Counted from the stretch's first letter, positions 1 through 5,036 are shown. The stretch is 5,169 bases of DNA from Candidatus Parcubacteria bacterium (GCA_023246135.1 JAHFJB010000044.1:1-5169); one strand, 5' to 3'. Made by a program: numbers and translations. The notes: generated by a model not told the origin, from the sequence alone.

Positions 1-405
1 GACAAGCTCAAGGTTTTGCAAGAAGTTGGTTTGGGTTATCTGCAGCTGGGCCAGAGTGCTACCACGCTTTCTGGTGGTGAAGCTCAGCGTATCAAGCTGG
101 CTCGCGAATTGACGCACACTTTGGGCAAACACAGTCTTTATCTGCTAGATGAGCCAACAGTAGGGTTGCACTATTACGATATAGAATTATTACTCAAGGT
201 TTTGAATAAGCTAGTAGATAAAGGCAATAGTGTGATTGTGATTGAGCACAATATGCACATGATAAAATCCATGGATTATATTATTGATCTGGGACCGGAG
301 GGTGGTGATGCTGGTGGTAAAGTCGTAGCCAAAGGCACGCCCGAGGATGTGGCCGACAGCGACAAAAGCGTGACTGGACATTACCTTAAAGCTTATTTAA
401 AGTAA
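1..405 (+). CDS. uvrA: UvrA, C-terminal end (5' truncated by window)
   Basis: This is the last 134 residues of UvrA, the ATPase that recognises DNA damage and loads UvrB in nucleotide excision repair. The frame is open from base 1, so the true start lies upstream; the TTG at 16 is an internal leucine codon, not a start. The second nucleotide-binding domain is visible: the ABC signature LSGGEAQR at about residues 24-31, the Walker B stretch LYLLDEPT about 20 residues later, and the H-loop in VIEHN at about residues 80-84, followed by the UvrA-typical [13 protein letters not shown] and TGHYLK. These motifs and their spacing are those of UvrA rather than of a transporter ATPase. The gene ends in TAA one base before the uvrC start, so the two are very likely co-transcribed. 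The zinc-binding and first ATPase regions are outside the window. Identity is very secure. Confidence 0.97.
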   Translation, partial: DKLKVLQEVGLGYLQLGQSATTLSGGEAQRIKLARELTHTLGKHSLYLLDEPTVGLHYYDIELLLKVLNKLVDKGNSVIVIEHNMHMIKSMDYIIDLGPEGGDAGGKVVAKGTPEDVADSDKSVTGHYLKAYLK

Positions 406-406
406 T

Positions 407-1588
407 ATGGATTTAAAAAATAAAATAAAAAATTTTCCTGATGGCCCGGGTATTTATATTTTTTCTGGAAAAAATAAAGTTATACTCTATGTTGGTCGGG
501 CTACATCACTAAAGAAAAGAGTAGCCCAATATTTTCAAAAAAGACTGGACCCAAGAATAGAGGAGATGGTGTCTTTGGCTAAAGATGTTAAATATCAAAG
601 CACTGATACGATTTTGGATTCAGTGGTTTTGGAAGCTAATTTAATAAAAAAATATTGGCCCAAATATAATATCAAAGATAAGGATGGCCGTTCATTTGTT
701 TATATTGTCATATCTAACAAAGATTATCCTTATCCATTTTTGGTGCGCGGCCAAGAACTCAAAAAATTTCCTATTGGCAAAAACAAAATTTTTGGCCCCT
801 ATCAATCTAGCTCTTTAGTCAAAAATACTTTGCGTATAATCCGCCGGGTTTTTCCTTATAGCACTTGCCGGCCAAATAGTGGGCGAGCCTGTTTTGATTA
901 TCAGCTGGGACTGTGTCCGGGATTGTGTGTCGGCGAAGTTGATAAAAAAGCTTATCAAAAAAATATAAAAAATATAATTTTGCTTTTGTCGGGGCAGAAA
1001 AATAAACTACTAAATAAACTAGCCAAAGATAATCCTGAGCAAGCCAATAGTCTCAAATATTTGCAGGATGTATCTTTGATTAGCCGTGAAGACAGTCTGC
1101 TTATTAGCTCTAGTCGGATTGAAGGTTATGATATTTCTCATTTGACTGGCCGGGAGACTTATGGGGCTATGGTAGTGGCCAGTGATGGTCAGTTGCAAAA
1201 TTCCCAGTATCGTCTGTTTAAGATAAAAACTTCGCCCGAGGGCGATGATTTGCGGGCATTGGTTGAAGTATTAGAACGTCGCTTAAAGCATGTAGAGTGG
1301 CCATACCCAGATTTAATAATGATTGATGGCGGCCGGCCGCAAATTGATTTTGTCGATAATTTTTTTAAAAAAAATCATATAAATATACCCCTAGTAGGCA
1401 TTTCCAAGCTAGCTGGTGACGCATTGGTATTTGCTAGGAATTCATCGCCAGCTTTCAAAGACTTGTCTCTTAGTAGCCGTGATATACTACTTCAATTGCG
1501 TGAAGAGGCTCATCGTTTTGGCCTTAAAGCTAGCCGTCGCAAAAGGCAAGTGACCCTGTTAAATCCTGCAAAGCGGGGCTCGACTTAA
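407..1588 (+). CDS. uvrC: UvrC-type excinuclease subunit, short form without C-terminal HhH
   Basis: UvrC makes the two incisions flanking a lesion in the UvrABC pathway. Residues 10-95 form the GIY-YIG nuclease: GIY at 15-17, YVG at 28-30, Arg38, Glu76 and Asn88 sit where the catalytic residues of UvrC are expected. Cysteines 154, 162, 170 and 174 match the Cys-rich segment of UvrC, for which an iron-sulphur cluster has been reported. The RNase H-like 3' or 5' incision domain follows, with Asp242 in YDISH, Asp307 in IDGG and His369 in EAHRF, the expected DDH triad. Two things are odd. The UvrB-binding UVR segment (about 188-230) is short and lacks the usual E-AA-LRD pattern, and the protein is 393 residues against roughly 600 for the family, stopping about 24 residues after the catalytic His with no helix-hairpin-helix pair. 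The last 11 or so residues are encoded by an inverted-repeat element. There is no clear Shine-Dalgarno; the ATG follows the uvrA stop by one base, so translational coupling is likely. Confidence 0.93.
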   Translation: MDLKNKIKNFPDGPGIYIFSGKNKVILYVGRATSLKKRVAQYFQKRLDPRIEEMVSLAKDVKYQSTDTILDSVVLEANLIKKYWPKYNIKDKDGRSFVYIVISNKDYPYPFLVRGQELKKFPIGKNKIFGPYQSSSLVKNTLRIIRRVFPYSTCRPNSGRACFDYQLGLCPGLCVGEVDKKAYQKNIKNIILLLSGQKNKLLNKLAKDNPEQANSLKYLQDVSLISREDSLLISSSRIEGYDISHLTGRETYGAMVVASDGQLQNSQYRLFKIKTSPEGDDLRALVEVLERRLKHVEWPYPDLIMIDGGRPQIDFVDNFFKKNHINIPLVGISKLAGDALVFARNSSPAFKDLSLSSRDILLQLREEAHRFGLKASRRKRQVTLLNPAKRGST

Positions 1589-1608
1589 GGTTGAGTATTT
1601 GACAGGGT
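1553..1608 (+). other. Compact three-way-junction inverted repeat at the uvrC 3' end
   Basis: Seen directly: an outer stem pairs 1554-1564 (CCCTGTTAAAT) with 1597-1607 (ATTTGACAGGG), 11 pairs with one G-U, extended by A1553-T1608. Inside it are two hairpins: CCTGC/GCGGG with an AAA loop (1565-1577, one G-U) and CTCGAC/GTTGAG with a five-base loop (1579-1595, one G-U). Only single bases (1578 and 1596) are left unpaired at the junction. The uvrC stop codon (1586-1588) lies in the loop of the second hairpin. No U-tract follows, so a rho-independent terminator is unlikely. It could be a dispersed REP-like repeat, an insertion boundary or a structured RNA; the sequence alone does not decide. Confidence 0.55.
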
Positions 1609-1636
1609 TGACACTAAAAGTAAAATAGGGTTAAAT
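1608..1636 (+). promoter_or_regulatory. Predicted sigma70 promoter of the first GC-rich unit
   Basis: TTGACA at 1608-1613 matches the -35 consensus exactly. After 17 bases comes TTAAAT at 1631-1636, an acceptable -10. A second TTGACA lies nine bases upstream (1599-1604), giving a tandem direct repeat of TTGACAGGG-like sequence, but the -10 it would use (AAAATA at 1622) is poor. Transcription would start near 1643, leaving a leader of about 60 bases before the ORF at 1707. The promoter overlaps the 3' arm of the junction element, so the folded structure and this promoter may be one functional unit. Confidence 0.6.
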
Positions 1637-1680
1637 TTTCTAGTTGGGTGCCCTAAAATGGAGTGGGGTAGCTCGACATT

Positions 1681-1706
1681 GACCTGTTCTTTTAGGAGGT
1701 CGTCTT
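1681..1706 (+). promoter_or_regulatory. Strong Shine-Dalgarno inside a small leader hairpin
   Basis: AGGAGG at 1694-1699 is a full-strength Shine-Dalgarno seven bases before the ATG at 1707, which fixes that start. GACCT at 1681-1685 can pair with AGGTC at 1697-1701, covering half of the Shine-Dalgarno. The five-pair stem is weak, so any control of translation by it is only a possibility. None of the AT-rich native genes in the window has a comparable ribosome-binding site. Confidence 0.7.
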
Positions 1707-2045
1707 ATGCACAAGTGCCATCCGAAAATCAGATTGGAGGCGGGCACCGTTTTTGTGGTGCCTATGGGCATCGACCTGCAGTCCGTCAATCAGCGACGGA
1801 AGCAGCTGATTGACACACCCGTGGTTCAGCCCTACCTGACCAGGGTGTTTACTGACGGCAAGCACTTCCAGTTCCCCGAGGAATTCATCCAGAATGGTTT
1901 CATCATCTTCATGCCGGAGGTGACGGTCGGCGACAAGCTTCGTCTGCTCTGGGCTGATCCCACCTGTGCCTGCGCCGTCAAGGCGGAGGACTACGATCGG
2001 CTCACGGTCGGCGTCAACCGGGAACTCGCTCCGGCCTGTGGCTAG
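1707..2045 (+). CDS. Hypothetical protein, 112 aa, GC-rich foreign-looking ORF
   Basis: I do not recognise this protein. It is read as a real gene because it has a consensus promoter, an ideally spaced AGGAGG, coding-like codon use and a terminator directly behind it. It is soluble in character, with no signal peptide or membrane segment. Hydrophobic beta-like stretches (TVFVVPMGIDL at 14-24, FIIFMPEVTV at about 65-75) suggest a small beta-rich or alpha/beta fold. It holds four cysteines (4, 87, 89, 111) and two N-terminal histidines (2, 5), which might bind metal or form disulphides; this is speculation. By my count 87 of 112 codons end in G or C, while uvrC and the CapA gene strongly prefer A or T there, so composition marks it as different from its neighbours. 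It stands alone between uvrC and the CapA gene with no partner gene on its transcript. Recent transfer or an accessory cassette is the simplest reading, but a highly expressed native gene with special codon use cannot be excluded. Confidence 0.75.
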   Translation: MHKCHPKIRLEAGTVFVVPMGIDLQSVNQRRKQLIDTPVVQPYLTRVFTDGKHFQFPEEFIQNGFIIFMPEVTVGDKLRLLWADPTCACAVKAEDYDRLTVGVNRELAPACG

Positions 2046-2070
2046 CCCTAGCTAGCCAAGTAGGCCTTGG
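2040..2070 (+). other. Tandem hairpins over the stop codon of the 112-aa ORF
   Basis: GGCTAGC (2040-2046) and GCTAGCC (2051-2057) form a perfect seven-pair stem with a CCTA loop, and the TAG stop (2043-2045) lies inside its 5' arm. Next, CCAAG (2056-2060) and CTTGG (2066-2070) form a second small stem that shares two bases with the first, so the two compete at their join. They lead directly into the large terminator hairpin. Confidence 0.55.
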
Positions 2071-2125
2071 GTGGCGTCTAGTTTACGAGCACAAGCTCGG
2101 GCCAGACGCCGCCTTTTCATTTTTA
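2070..2125 (+). terminator. Rho-independent terminator with branched stem
   Basis: GGTGGCGTCT (2070-2079) pairs with AGACGCCGCC (2104-2113), ten pairs with one G-U. Inside its loop CGAGC (2086-2090) and GCTCG (2095-2099) form a further five-pair hairpin. TTTTCATTTTT follows at 2114-2125. This ends transcription of the 112-aa ORF and separates it from the CapA-type gene, whose -10 element begins just four bases later. Confidence 0.85.
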
Positions 2126-2134
2126 TGCTATAAT
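2126..2134 (+). promoter_or_regulatory. Extended -10 promoter of the CapA-type gene
   Basis: TGCTATAAT at 2126-2134 is a perfect extended -10 element. No good -35 lies 17 bases upstream, since that DNA is the terminator stem, and an extended -10 can act without one. Transcription would start near 2141, giving a leader of about 14 AT-only-rich bases before the ATG at 2155 with no Shine-Dalgarno. Confidence 0.65.
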
Positions 2135-2154
2135 TTATATATAAAATAAAAGTA

Positions 2155-3216
2155 ATGAAAGCCATAATTTGGACAATTGTGGGCGTGTTCTTAATCAGTT
2201 TAGTTTTTGTTTTTAAAGAAGATATTTTTGCACCAAGAAACACTGTCTTTGATTTATCGTCAGTTAAAAATAGCCAGTCAGTTAAAGAAAAAATATTGCC
2301 GGCCAAAGTAGTAGATAAAAAACCGGAAGTGAGTTTAATAGCTGTCGGTGATATTATGCTGTCCCGCAGTGTTGAACAGATGATGATAGCTCAAAATGAT
2401 TGGCAGTGGCCATTTGAGCTCATAGCTACCACTACCAATCAAGCTGATATTAGTTTTGCCAATTTAGAAAGCCCACTAACTCCTGGTCGTATTATCAAGA
2501 CCGGTGAATTTGCTTTTCGAGCTGATCCCAAGAGTGTGGCTGGTCTAACATTGGCTGGTTTTGATGTAGTATCTTTGGCCAATAATCATACGCCAAATTT
2601 TGGTCAAGATGGTTTAGAGAACACTTTTAAGATACTAGCTAAAAATAATATAGCTTATGTTGGTGCTGGTCTAAATAACCTAGGGGCGCGTCAGCCAATT
2701 ATTATGATTAGGCAGGGATTAAAATTTGGTTTTTTGGCTTACAACGATCCTGGTGTTGTGCCGGTGTCTTATCAAGCGAGTGATAAGCGGGCTGGTACGG
2801 CTTTTATAGATATTAATAATTTAAAAGAAGATGTGGCCAGATTAAGGCCACAAGTGGATTGGCTGATAGTGACTATGCATGCTGGTGATGAATATCAAGC
2901 CCGTCCCAATAAACAACAGCAAGATTTTGCTCACACGGCTATTGATGCTGGAGCTGATTTAGTAATTGGTCACCATCCTCATGTTGTTCAAACCATGGAA
3001 GAGTATAGAGGAAAATATATTTTTTACAGTTTGGGAAATTTTGTGTTTGATCAGTTGTGGTCAGAGGATACGCGTCGTGGTTTAGTAGTCAAATTTATTT
3101 TTACTAAAGATACAATAAAAACGCCCGAGTTTATTCCGGTCTATGTTAATAAATTTTTTCAGCCAGAAGTAGCCAAAGAGGATTTGGCTGGAAAGATTTT
3201 AAATAGGTTGAAATAG
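2155..3216 (+). CDS. CapA/PGA_cap-family metallophosphatase-like protein, membrane anchored
   Basis: This 353-residue protein belongs to the family named after CapA, part of the poly-gamma-glutamate capsule machinery of Bacillus, with a calcineurin-like metallophosphatase fold. Residues 3-20 are a hydrophobic N-terminal segment that would act as an uncleaved anchor or signal, placing the domain outside the membrane. The domain motifs come in family order: GDIML at 65-69, NLESP at 103-107, NNH at 143-145, HAGDEY at 242-247, GHHPHVVQ at 272-279 and SLGNF at 292-296. The Asp, Asn and His residues of these motifs are the likely metal ligands. The fourth motif is HAGDEY where HWG-EY is common. No capB, capC or other capsule gene is adjacent, so its substrate is unknown; many family members are annotated only by homology. 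It is probably monocistronic, with its own extended -10 promoter and a minus-strand unit converging from the right. The ATG at 2155 is the first start giving the hydrophobic segment. Confidence 0.9.
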   Translation: MKAIIWTIVGVFLISLVFVFKEDIFAPRNTVFDLSSVKNSQSVKEKILPAKVVDKKPEVSLIAVGDIMLSRSVEQMMIAQNDWQWPFELIATTTNQADISFANLESPLTPGRIIKTGEFAFRADPKSVAGLTLAGFDVVSLANNHTPNFGQDGLENTFKILAKNNIAYVGAGLNNLGARQPIIMIRQGLKFGFLAYNDPGVVPVSYQASDKRAGTAFIDINNLKEDVARLRPQVDWLIVTMHAGDEYQARPNKQQQDFAHTAIDAGADLVIGHHPHVVQTMEEYRGKYIFYSLGNFVFDQLWSEDTRRGLVVKFIFTKDTIKTPEFIPVYVNKFFQPEVAKEDLAGKILNRLK

Positions 3217-3232
3217 TCTTATATCAATTTTT

Positions 3233-3296
3233 GAGCAAAAGGAAACCGCCGCACTGCATGCAGCGCGGCGGTGTTCTTCGCGCGTGGTGCGCGAAG
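3233..3296 (-). terminator. Terminator of the minus-strand GC-rich unit, two tandem hairpins
   Basis: Reading the minus strand after the stop at 3315, the first hairpin is 3296-3276 (CTTCGCGC/GCGCGAAG, eight pairs, five-base loop). The second is 3271-3246 (CCGCCGC/GCGGCGG plus a flanking A-T pair, one A-C mismatch, then CTG/CAG with a CATG loop). TTTCCTTTT follows on the minus strand, as expected for a rho-independent terminator. It lies about 30 bases after the CapA-type gene, which ends on the opposite strand, but there is no U-tract in the plus direction, so it should mainly serve the minus-strand unit. Confidence 0.75.
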
Positions 3297-3314
3297 GCTA
3301 CAGGTGAAGGGCCA

Positions 3315-3686
3315 TCAGGCGGTGGCGGCAGCGGTATCGTTGGCGACGATCGTCGTCAAACGATTCATGATCGTGTCGTAGCCCGGCTGGGTCAGCGGCA
3401 TGGTCGCCAGCTCACCCAGGAACGCTTCGAGGATCTTGACGCCGCTTCCGGAAATGCGGCTCAGACCCCGAGCGTTGTTTTCCAGTCCGCCGACAAGGAT
3501 CGAGGCAACCTCGAGACTGTGGGAACCGGAGGCCCACCTCACTCTGGTCCGCTTGGCAACGTCGCGGGCGTCGGTCTCTGAGGTAGGAACCTCTCCGCCG
3601 CACATAACGTTGAACATGCGAGTGAGGAGACTGAGTTCCTCCCCAGTCAGGATTTGCGCACCAGCGCCACGTTTTTTCGAAGGCAT
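3315..3686 (-). CDS. Hypothetical protein, about 123 aa, GC-rich foreign-looking ORF
   Basis: I do not recognise this protein. From the ATG at 3686 it is 123 residues, beginning MPSKKRGAGAQ and ending in an Ala-rich tail before TGA. It looks mostly helical and soluble, with no signal peptide or membrane segment and a single cysteine. About 89 of 123 codons end in G or C by my count, unlike the AT-ending codons of the flanking genes. The start is uncertain: 3686 has GGGGGA five bases upstream and a natural-looking basic N-terminus, while an in-frame ATG at 3731 would add 15 residues but has its AAGGAG 13 bases away and lies in a leader hairpin. Promoter, structured leader and terminator are all its own, so it is a monocistronic unit between two plus-strand envelope genes. 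The plus-strand reading frames across the same DNA are judged to be shadows. It resembles the 112-aa unit in organisation and composition but not visibly in protein sequence. Confidence 0.7.
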   Translation of the reverse strand: MPSKKRGAGAQILTGEELSLLTRMFNVMCGGEVPTSETDARDVAKRTRVRWASGSHSLEVASILVGGLENNARGLSRISGSGVKILEAFLGELATMPLTQPGYDTIMNRLTTIVANDTAAATA

Positions 3687-3722
3687 GATTGTCCCCCAAA
3701 ATTGGAATGCTTTCCGTAGTTT

Positions 3723-3743
3723 GCTGACCATGTTAGGGCCAGC
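3723..3743 (-). promoter_or_regulatory. Leader hairpin holding the alternative start at 3731
   Basis: On the minus strand GCTGGCC (3743-3737) pairs with GGTCAGC (3729-3723), seven pairs with one G-U and a seven-base loop. The upstream ATG at 3731 sits at the loop-stem edge, and AAGGAG (3750-3745) lies just before the hairpin. In the folded leader that start would be poorly accessible, which favours the start at 3686. Folding the hairpin might also bring the AAGGAG closer to a downstream start, but this is speculative. Confidence 0.4.
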
Positions 3744-3815
3744 ACTCCTTGAAACGGTTAAGACCTCCCTTCCTTCACTTATAGCGTGTTTGGTGACATG
3801 TACATTAACTGAAAT

Positions 3816-3844
3816 AATATATAATATATTGACCTTTTTGTCAA
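3816..3844 (-). promoter_or_regulatory. Sigma70 promoter of the minus-strand GC-rich unit
   Basis: On the minus strand TTGACA (3844-3839) is followed after exactly 17 bases by TATATT (3821-3816). That is a perfect -35 and a five-of-six -10. Transcription would start near 3809, leaving a leader of about 120 bases before the ATG at 3686. The -35 overlaps that of the divergent promoter on the plus strand. Confidence 0.75.
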
Positions 3845-3867
3845 GACCATATAAAATGTGGTATAAT
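3838..3867 (+). promoter_or_regulatory. Promoter of the L,D-transpeptidase gene, extended -10
   Basis: TATAAT at 3862-3867 is perfect and is preceded by TG at 3859-3860, an extended -10. TTGTCA at 3838-3843, 18 bases upstream, is a five-of-six -35. The expected start point, about seven bases after the -10, falls at 3874, right next to the ATG at 3875, so the mRNA is probably leaderless or nearly so. Confidence 0.75.
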
Positions 3868-3874
3868 ATAAAAC

Positions 3875-4612
3875 ATGCGATATTATTTGTTGATTATTTT
3901 TTTGTTATTAAGCCCGATTTTTGTTAGTGCTCAAGAAATTACAAATACTGATACCGATGGCGATGGCCTGAGTGACTATGAAGAATTAAATACCTATTAT
4001 ACAGATCCTAGCAAAGCCGATACCGATGGTGATAGCTATAATGATAAAGTAGAGATTGATAGTGGATATTCACCACATTTGGGGGATAAGAAAAGATTAA
4101 TGGACGATGATTTGGATAAAGACGGCCTAAATGATGCTTGGGAGCTAATATTAGGCACAGATTTGAATAAAACAGACACCGATGGCGATGGTTTTTCTGA
4201 TGGTCAGGAAGTGATGTCTGGTTATGATCCAACTAGTTCTGAACCTAAAAAAATAGACAAGACCATAAAGGTCAGCCTAGCCAAGCAAGAGTTGGAATAT
4301 TATTTTGGTGATAAATTATTTGATTCTTTCTTGATCTCTAGTGGAGTTAAGTCCATGCCTACGCCCAAAGGGCGATTTAAGATTTTGGATAAAGTGCCGG
4401 TCAAACATTATGGCGGTGTTGGATATGATCTACCCAATACCAAATGGAATTTGCATTTTACTACCAAGACTTATGGCTATTATATCCACGGCGCTTATTG
4501 GCATAACAATTTTGGCCACCCTATGAGCCATGGCTGTGTCAATGTAGCTTACAAAAATATGGAGTCACTATATAACTGGGCTCAAGTTGGCACTAAAGTA
4601 ATTATTGAATAA
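3875..4612 (+). CDS. Secreted L,D-transpeptidase (YkuD) with thrombospondin type 3 repeats
   Basis: L,D-transpeptidases form 3-3 peptidoglycan cross-links or attach proteins to the wall outside the membrane. Residues 1-19 are a signal peptide with a strongly hydrophobic core and a likely cleavage after VSA. Residues 24-123 carry acidic thrombospondin type 3-like calcium-binding repeats, including DTDGDGLSD at 26-34, DTDGDSYND at 49-57, DLDKDGLND at 79-87 and DTDGDGFSD at 101-109. Residues 130-245 form the YkuD domain, with His205 in HGAYWH and the catalytic motif SHGC at 218-221 (Cys221) followed by VN, all intact. At 245 residues it is complete. No Shine-Dalgarno precedes the ATG, which sits at the predicted transcription start. 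The calcium repeats before the catalytic domain suggest a rigid or calcium-dependent spacer to the wall; that role is inference. It is followed by a strong terminator, so it is probably transcribed alone. Confidence 0.93.
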   Translation: MRYYLLIIFLLLSPIFVSAQEITNTDTDGDGLSDYEELNTYYTDPSKADTDGDSYNDKVEIDSGYSPHLGDKKRLMDDDLDKDGLNDAWELILGTDLNKTDTDGDGFSDGQEVMSGYDPTSSEPKKIDKTIKVSLAKQELEYYFGDKLFDSFLISSGVKSMPTPKGRFKILDKVPVKHYGGVGYDLPNTKWNLHFTTKTYGYYIHGAYWHNNFGHPMSHGCVNVAYKNMESLYNWAQVGTKVIIE

Positions 4613-4624
4613 ATATACGATAAT

Positions 4625-4665
4625 CCCGCGCGCCCGCAAAGCGGGCGCGCGGGCTTTAATATTGT
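4625..4665. terminator. 13-bp all-GC hairpin between convergent genes
   Basis: 4625-4637 (CCCGCGCGCCCGC) pairs perfectly with 4641-4653 across an AAA loop, thirteen G-C pairs with none missing. On the plus strand CTTTAATATTGTTT follows, a weak U-tract, so it ends the L,D-transpeptidase transcript. The minus-strand gene stops at 4666, and the same hairpin lies directly behind it, followed on that strand by ATTATCG, so it probably serves both directions. Confidence 0.8.
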
Positions 4666-4992
4666 TTACTTTTTTAATGATGCGCGTGTAGGTTTTTTAA
4701 AAGGCAATTCCACTTGCTGACCCAAGAGTTTTTGGGCAGTATTTTTGCCTCGAGGCGTGAGTTTTATTTGGCTAATAAATAATTTATATTGGGTCTTTTC
4801 TCCAAAACCTGTTAAGAGCCCTTTATCTATCAATCTCTCAATGCTTCGGGTAATAATTTTGGCCTGCAAAAGTTTGCTGGTAGGATTTTTTGTTTGCTCA
4901 TAGAATTTGTTAAAAATAGCTCTATTGACTTTGGGTTTATCACTTTGCCAAGTTTGCCTAAGTATGTATTTTTGCAAATTTGATAGCTTCAT
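4666..4992 (-). CDS. Small winged-helix DNA-binding protein, hypothetical
   Basis: This 108-residue protein looks like a single winged helix-turn-helix domain, though I cannot assign a named family. Residues 4-15 form a first helix, about 24-33 a second, and 44-57 (AKIITRSIERLIDK) a likely recognition helix. GLLTGFGEK at 58-66 and ISQIKLTPRG at 73-82 read as the two wing strands, ending in a T-P-R-G turn of the kind seen in MarR- and PadR-like regulators, then a final helix and a basic tail. Net charge is strongly positive, as expected for DNA binding. The gene is divergent from the SAM riboswitch transcript, and an inverted repeat lies between the two promoters. That makes autoregulation and control of the neighbour plausible, but this is inferred from position only. 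There is no Shine-Dalgarno, and the leader predicted from its -10 is about seven bases. The coding strand is AT-rich like the native genes. Confidence 0.75.
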   Translation of the reverse strand: MKLSNLQKYILRQTWQSDKPKVNRAIFNKFYEQTKNPTSKLLQAKIITRSIERLIDKGLLTGFGEKTQYKLFISQIKLTPRGKNTAQKLLGQQVELPFKKPTRASLKK

Positions 4993-5005
4993 AGGCGTCT
5001 ATATT

Positions 5006-5036
5006 ATTATACCTATATTATGGCACTATTTGCCAA
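5006..5036 (-). promoter_or_regulatory. Promoter of the winged-helix gene
   Basis: On the minus strand TATAAT (5011-5006) is a perfect -10, 13 bases before the ATG. The best -35 is TTGGCA (5036-5031), five of six, but the 19-base spacer is long, so a weaker or activator-aided promoter is possible. The start would be near 4999, leaving a very short leader. Confidence 0.5.
5021..5035. promoter_or_regulatory. Operator-like inverted repeat between divergent promoters
   Basis: TGGCA (5021-5025), five bases, TGCCA (5031-5035) is a perfect inverted repeat. Its right arm lies inside the -35 elements of both divergent promoters, so a dimeric protein bound here would block both. The small winged-helix protein encoded next to it is the obvious candidate, by position only. 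Five-base arms can occur by chance in DNA of this length. Confidence 0.35.

Noticed and set aside
1558..1603. Possible integron attC site, because GTTAAAT fits GTTRRRY and ATTTGAC is close to RYYYAAC
   Set aside because: The two boxes are in the opposite order to a real attC on both strands, one has a mismatch, and no integrase gene is visible. The boxes are simply parts of the long paired stem.
2052..2306. Minus-strand 84-codon ORF across the terminator and the start of the CapA-type gene
   Set aside because: It overlaps a terminator, a promoter and the first codons of a clear gene, has no ribosome-binding site and shows no recognisable protein.
3315..3317. Recoding of UGA as glycine, as in Gracilibacteria and Absconditabacteria
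   Set aside because: UGA fits as a normal stop here, directly before a terminator, and I saw no in-frame UGA inside the conserved genes.
1707..3686. The two GC-rich ORFs as a toxin-antitoxin pair or defence system
   Set aside because: They are 1.2 kb apart, on opposite strands, separately transcribed, and neither shows a toxin, antitoxin, nuclease or immunity motif that I can see.
3412..3699. Second minus-strand ORF of 95 codons in the same region
   Set aside because: It is a frame-shifted reading of the 3315-3686 gene, rich in Arg, Ser and Pro, and stops inside that gene without its own signals.
3231..3927. Plus-strand ORFs opposite the GC-rich minus-strand gene
   Set aside because: They run through the terminator hairpins, promoter and leader of the minus-strand unit and into the L,D-transpeptidase gene, and their low-complexity translation is typical of antisense frames in GC-rich coding DNA.
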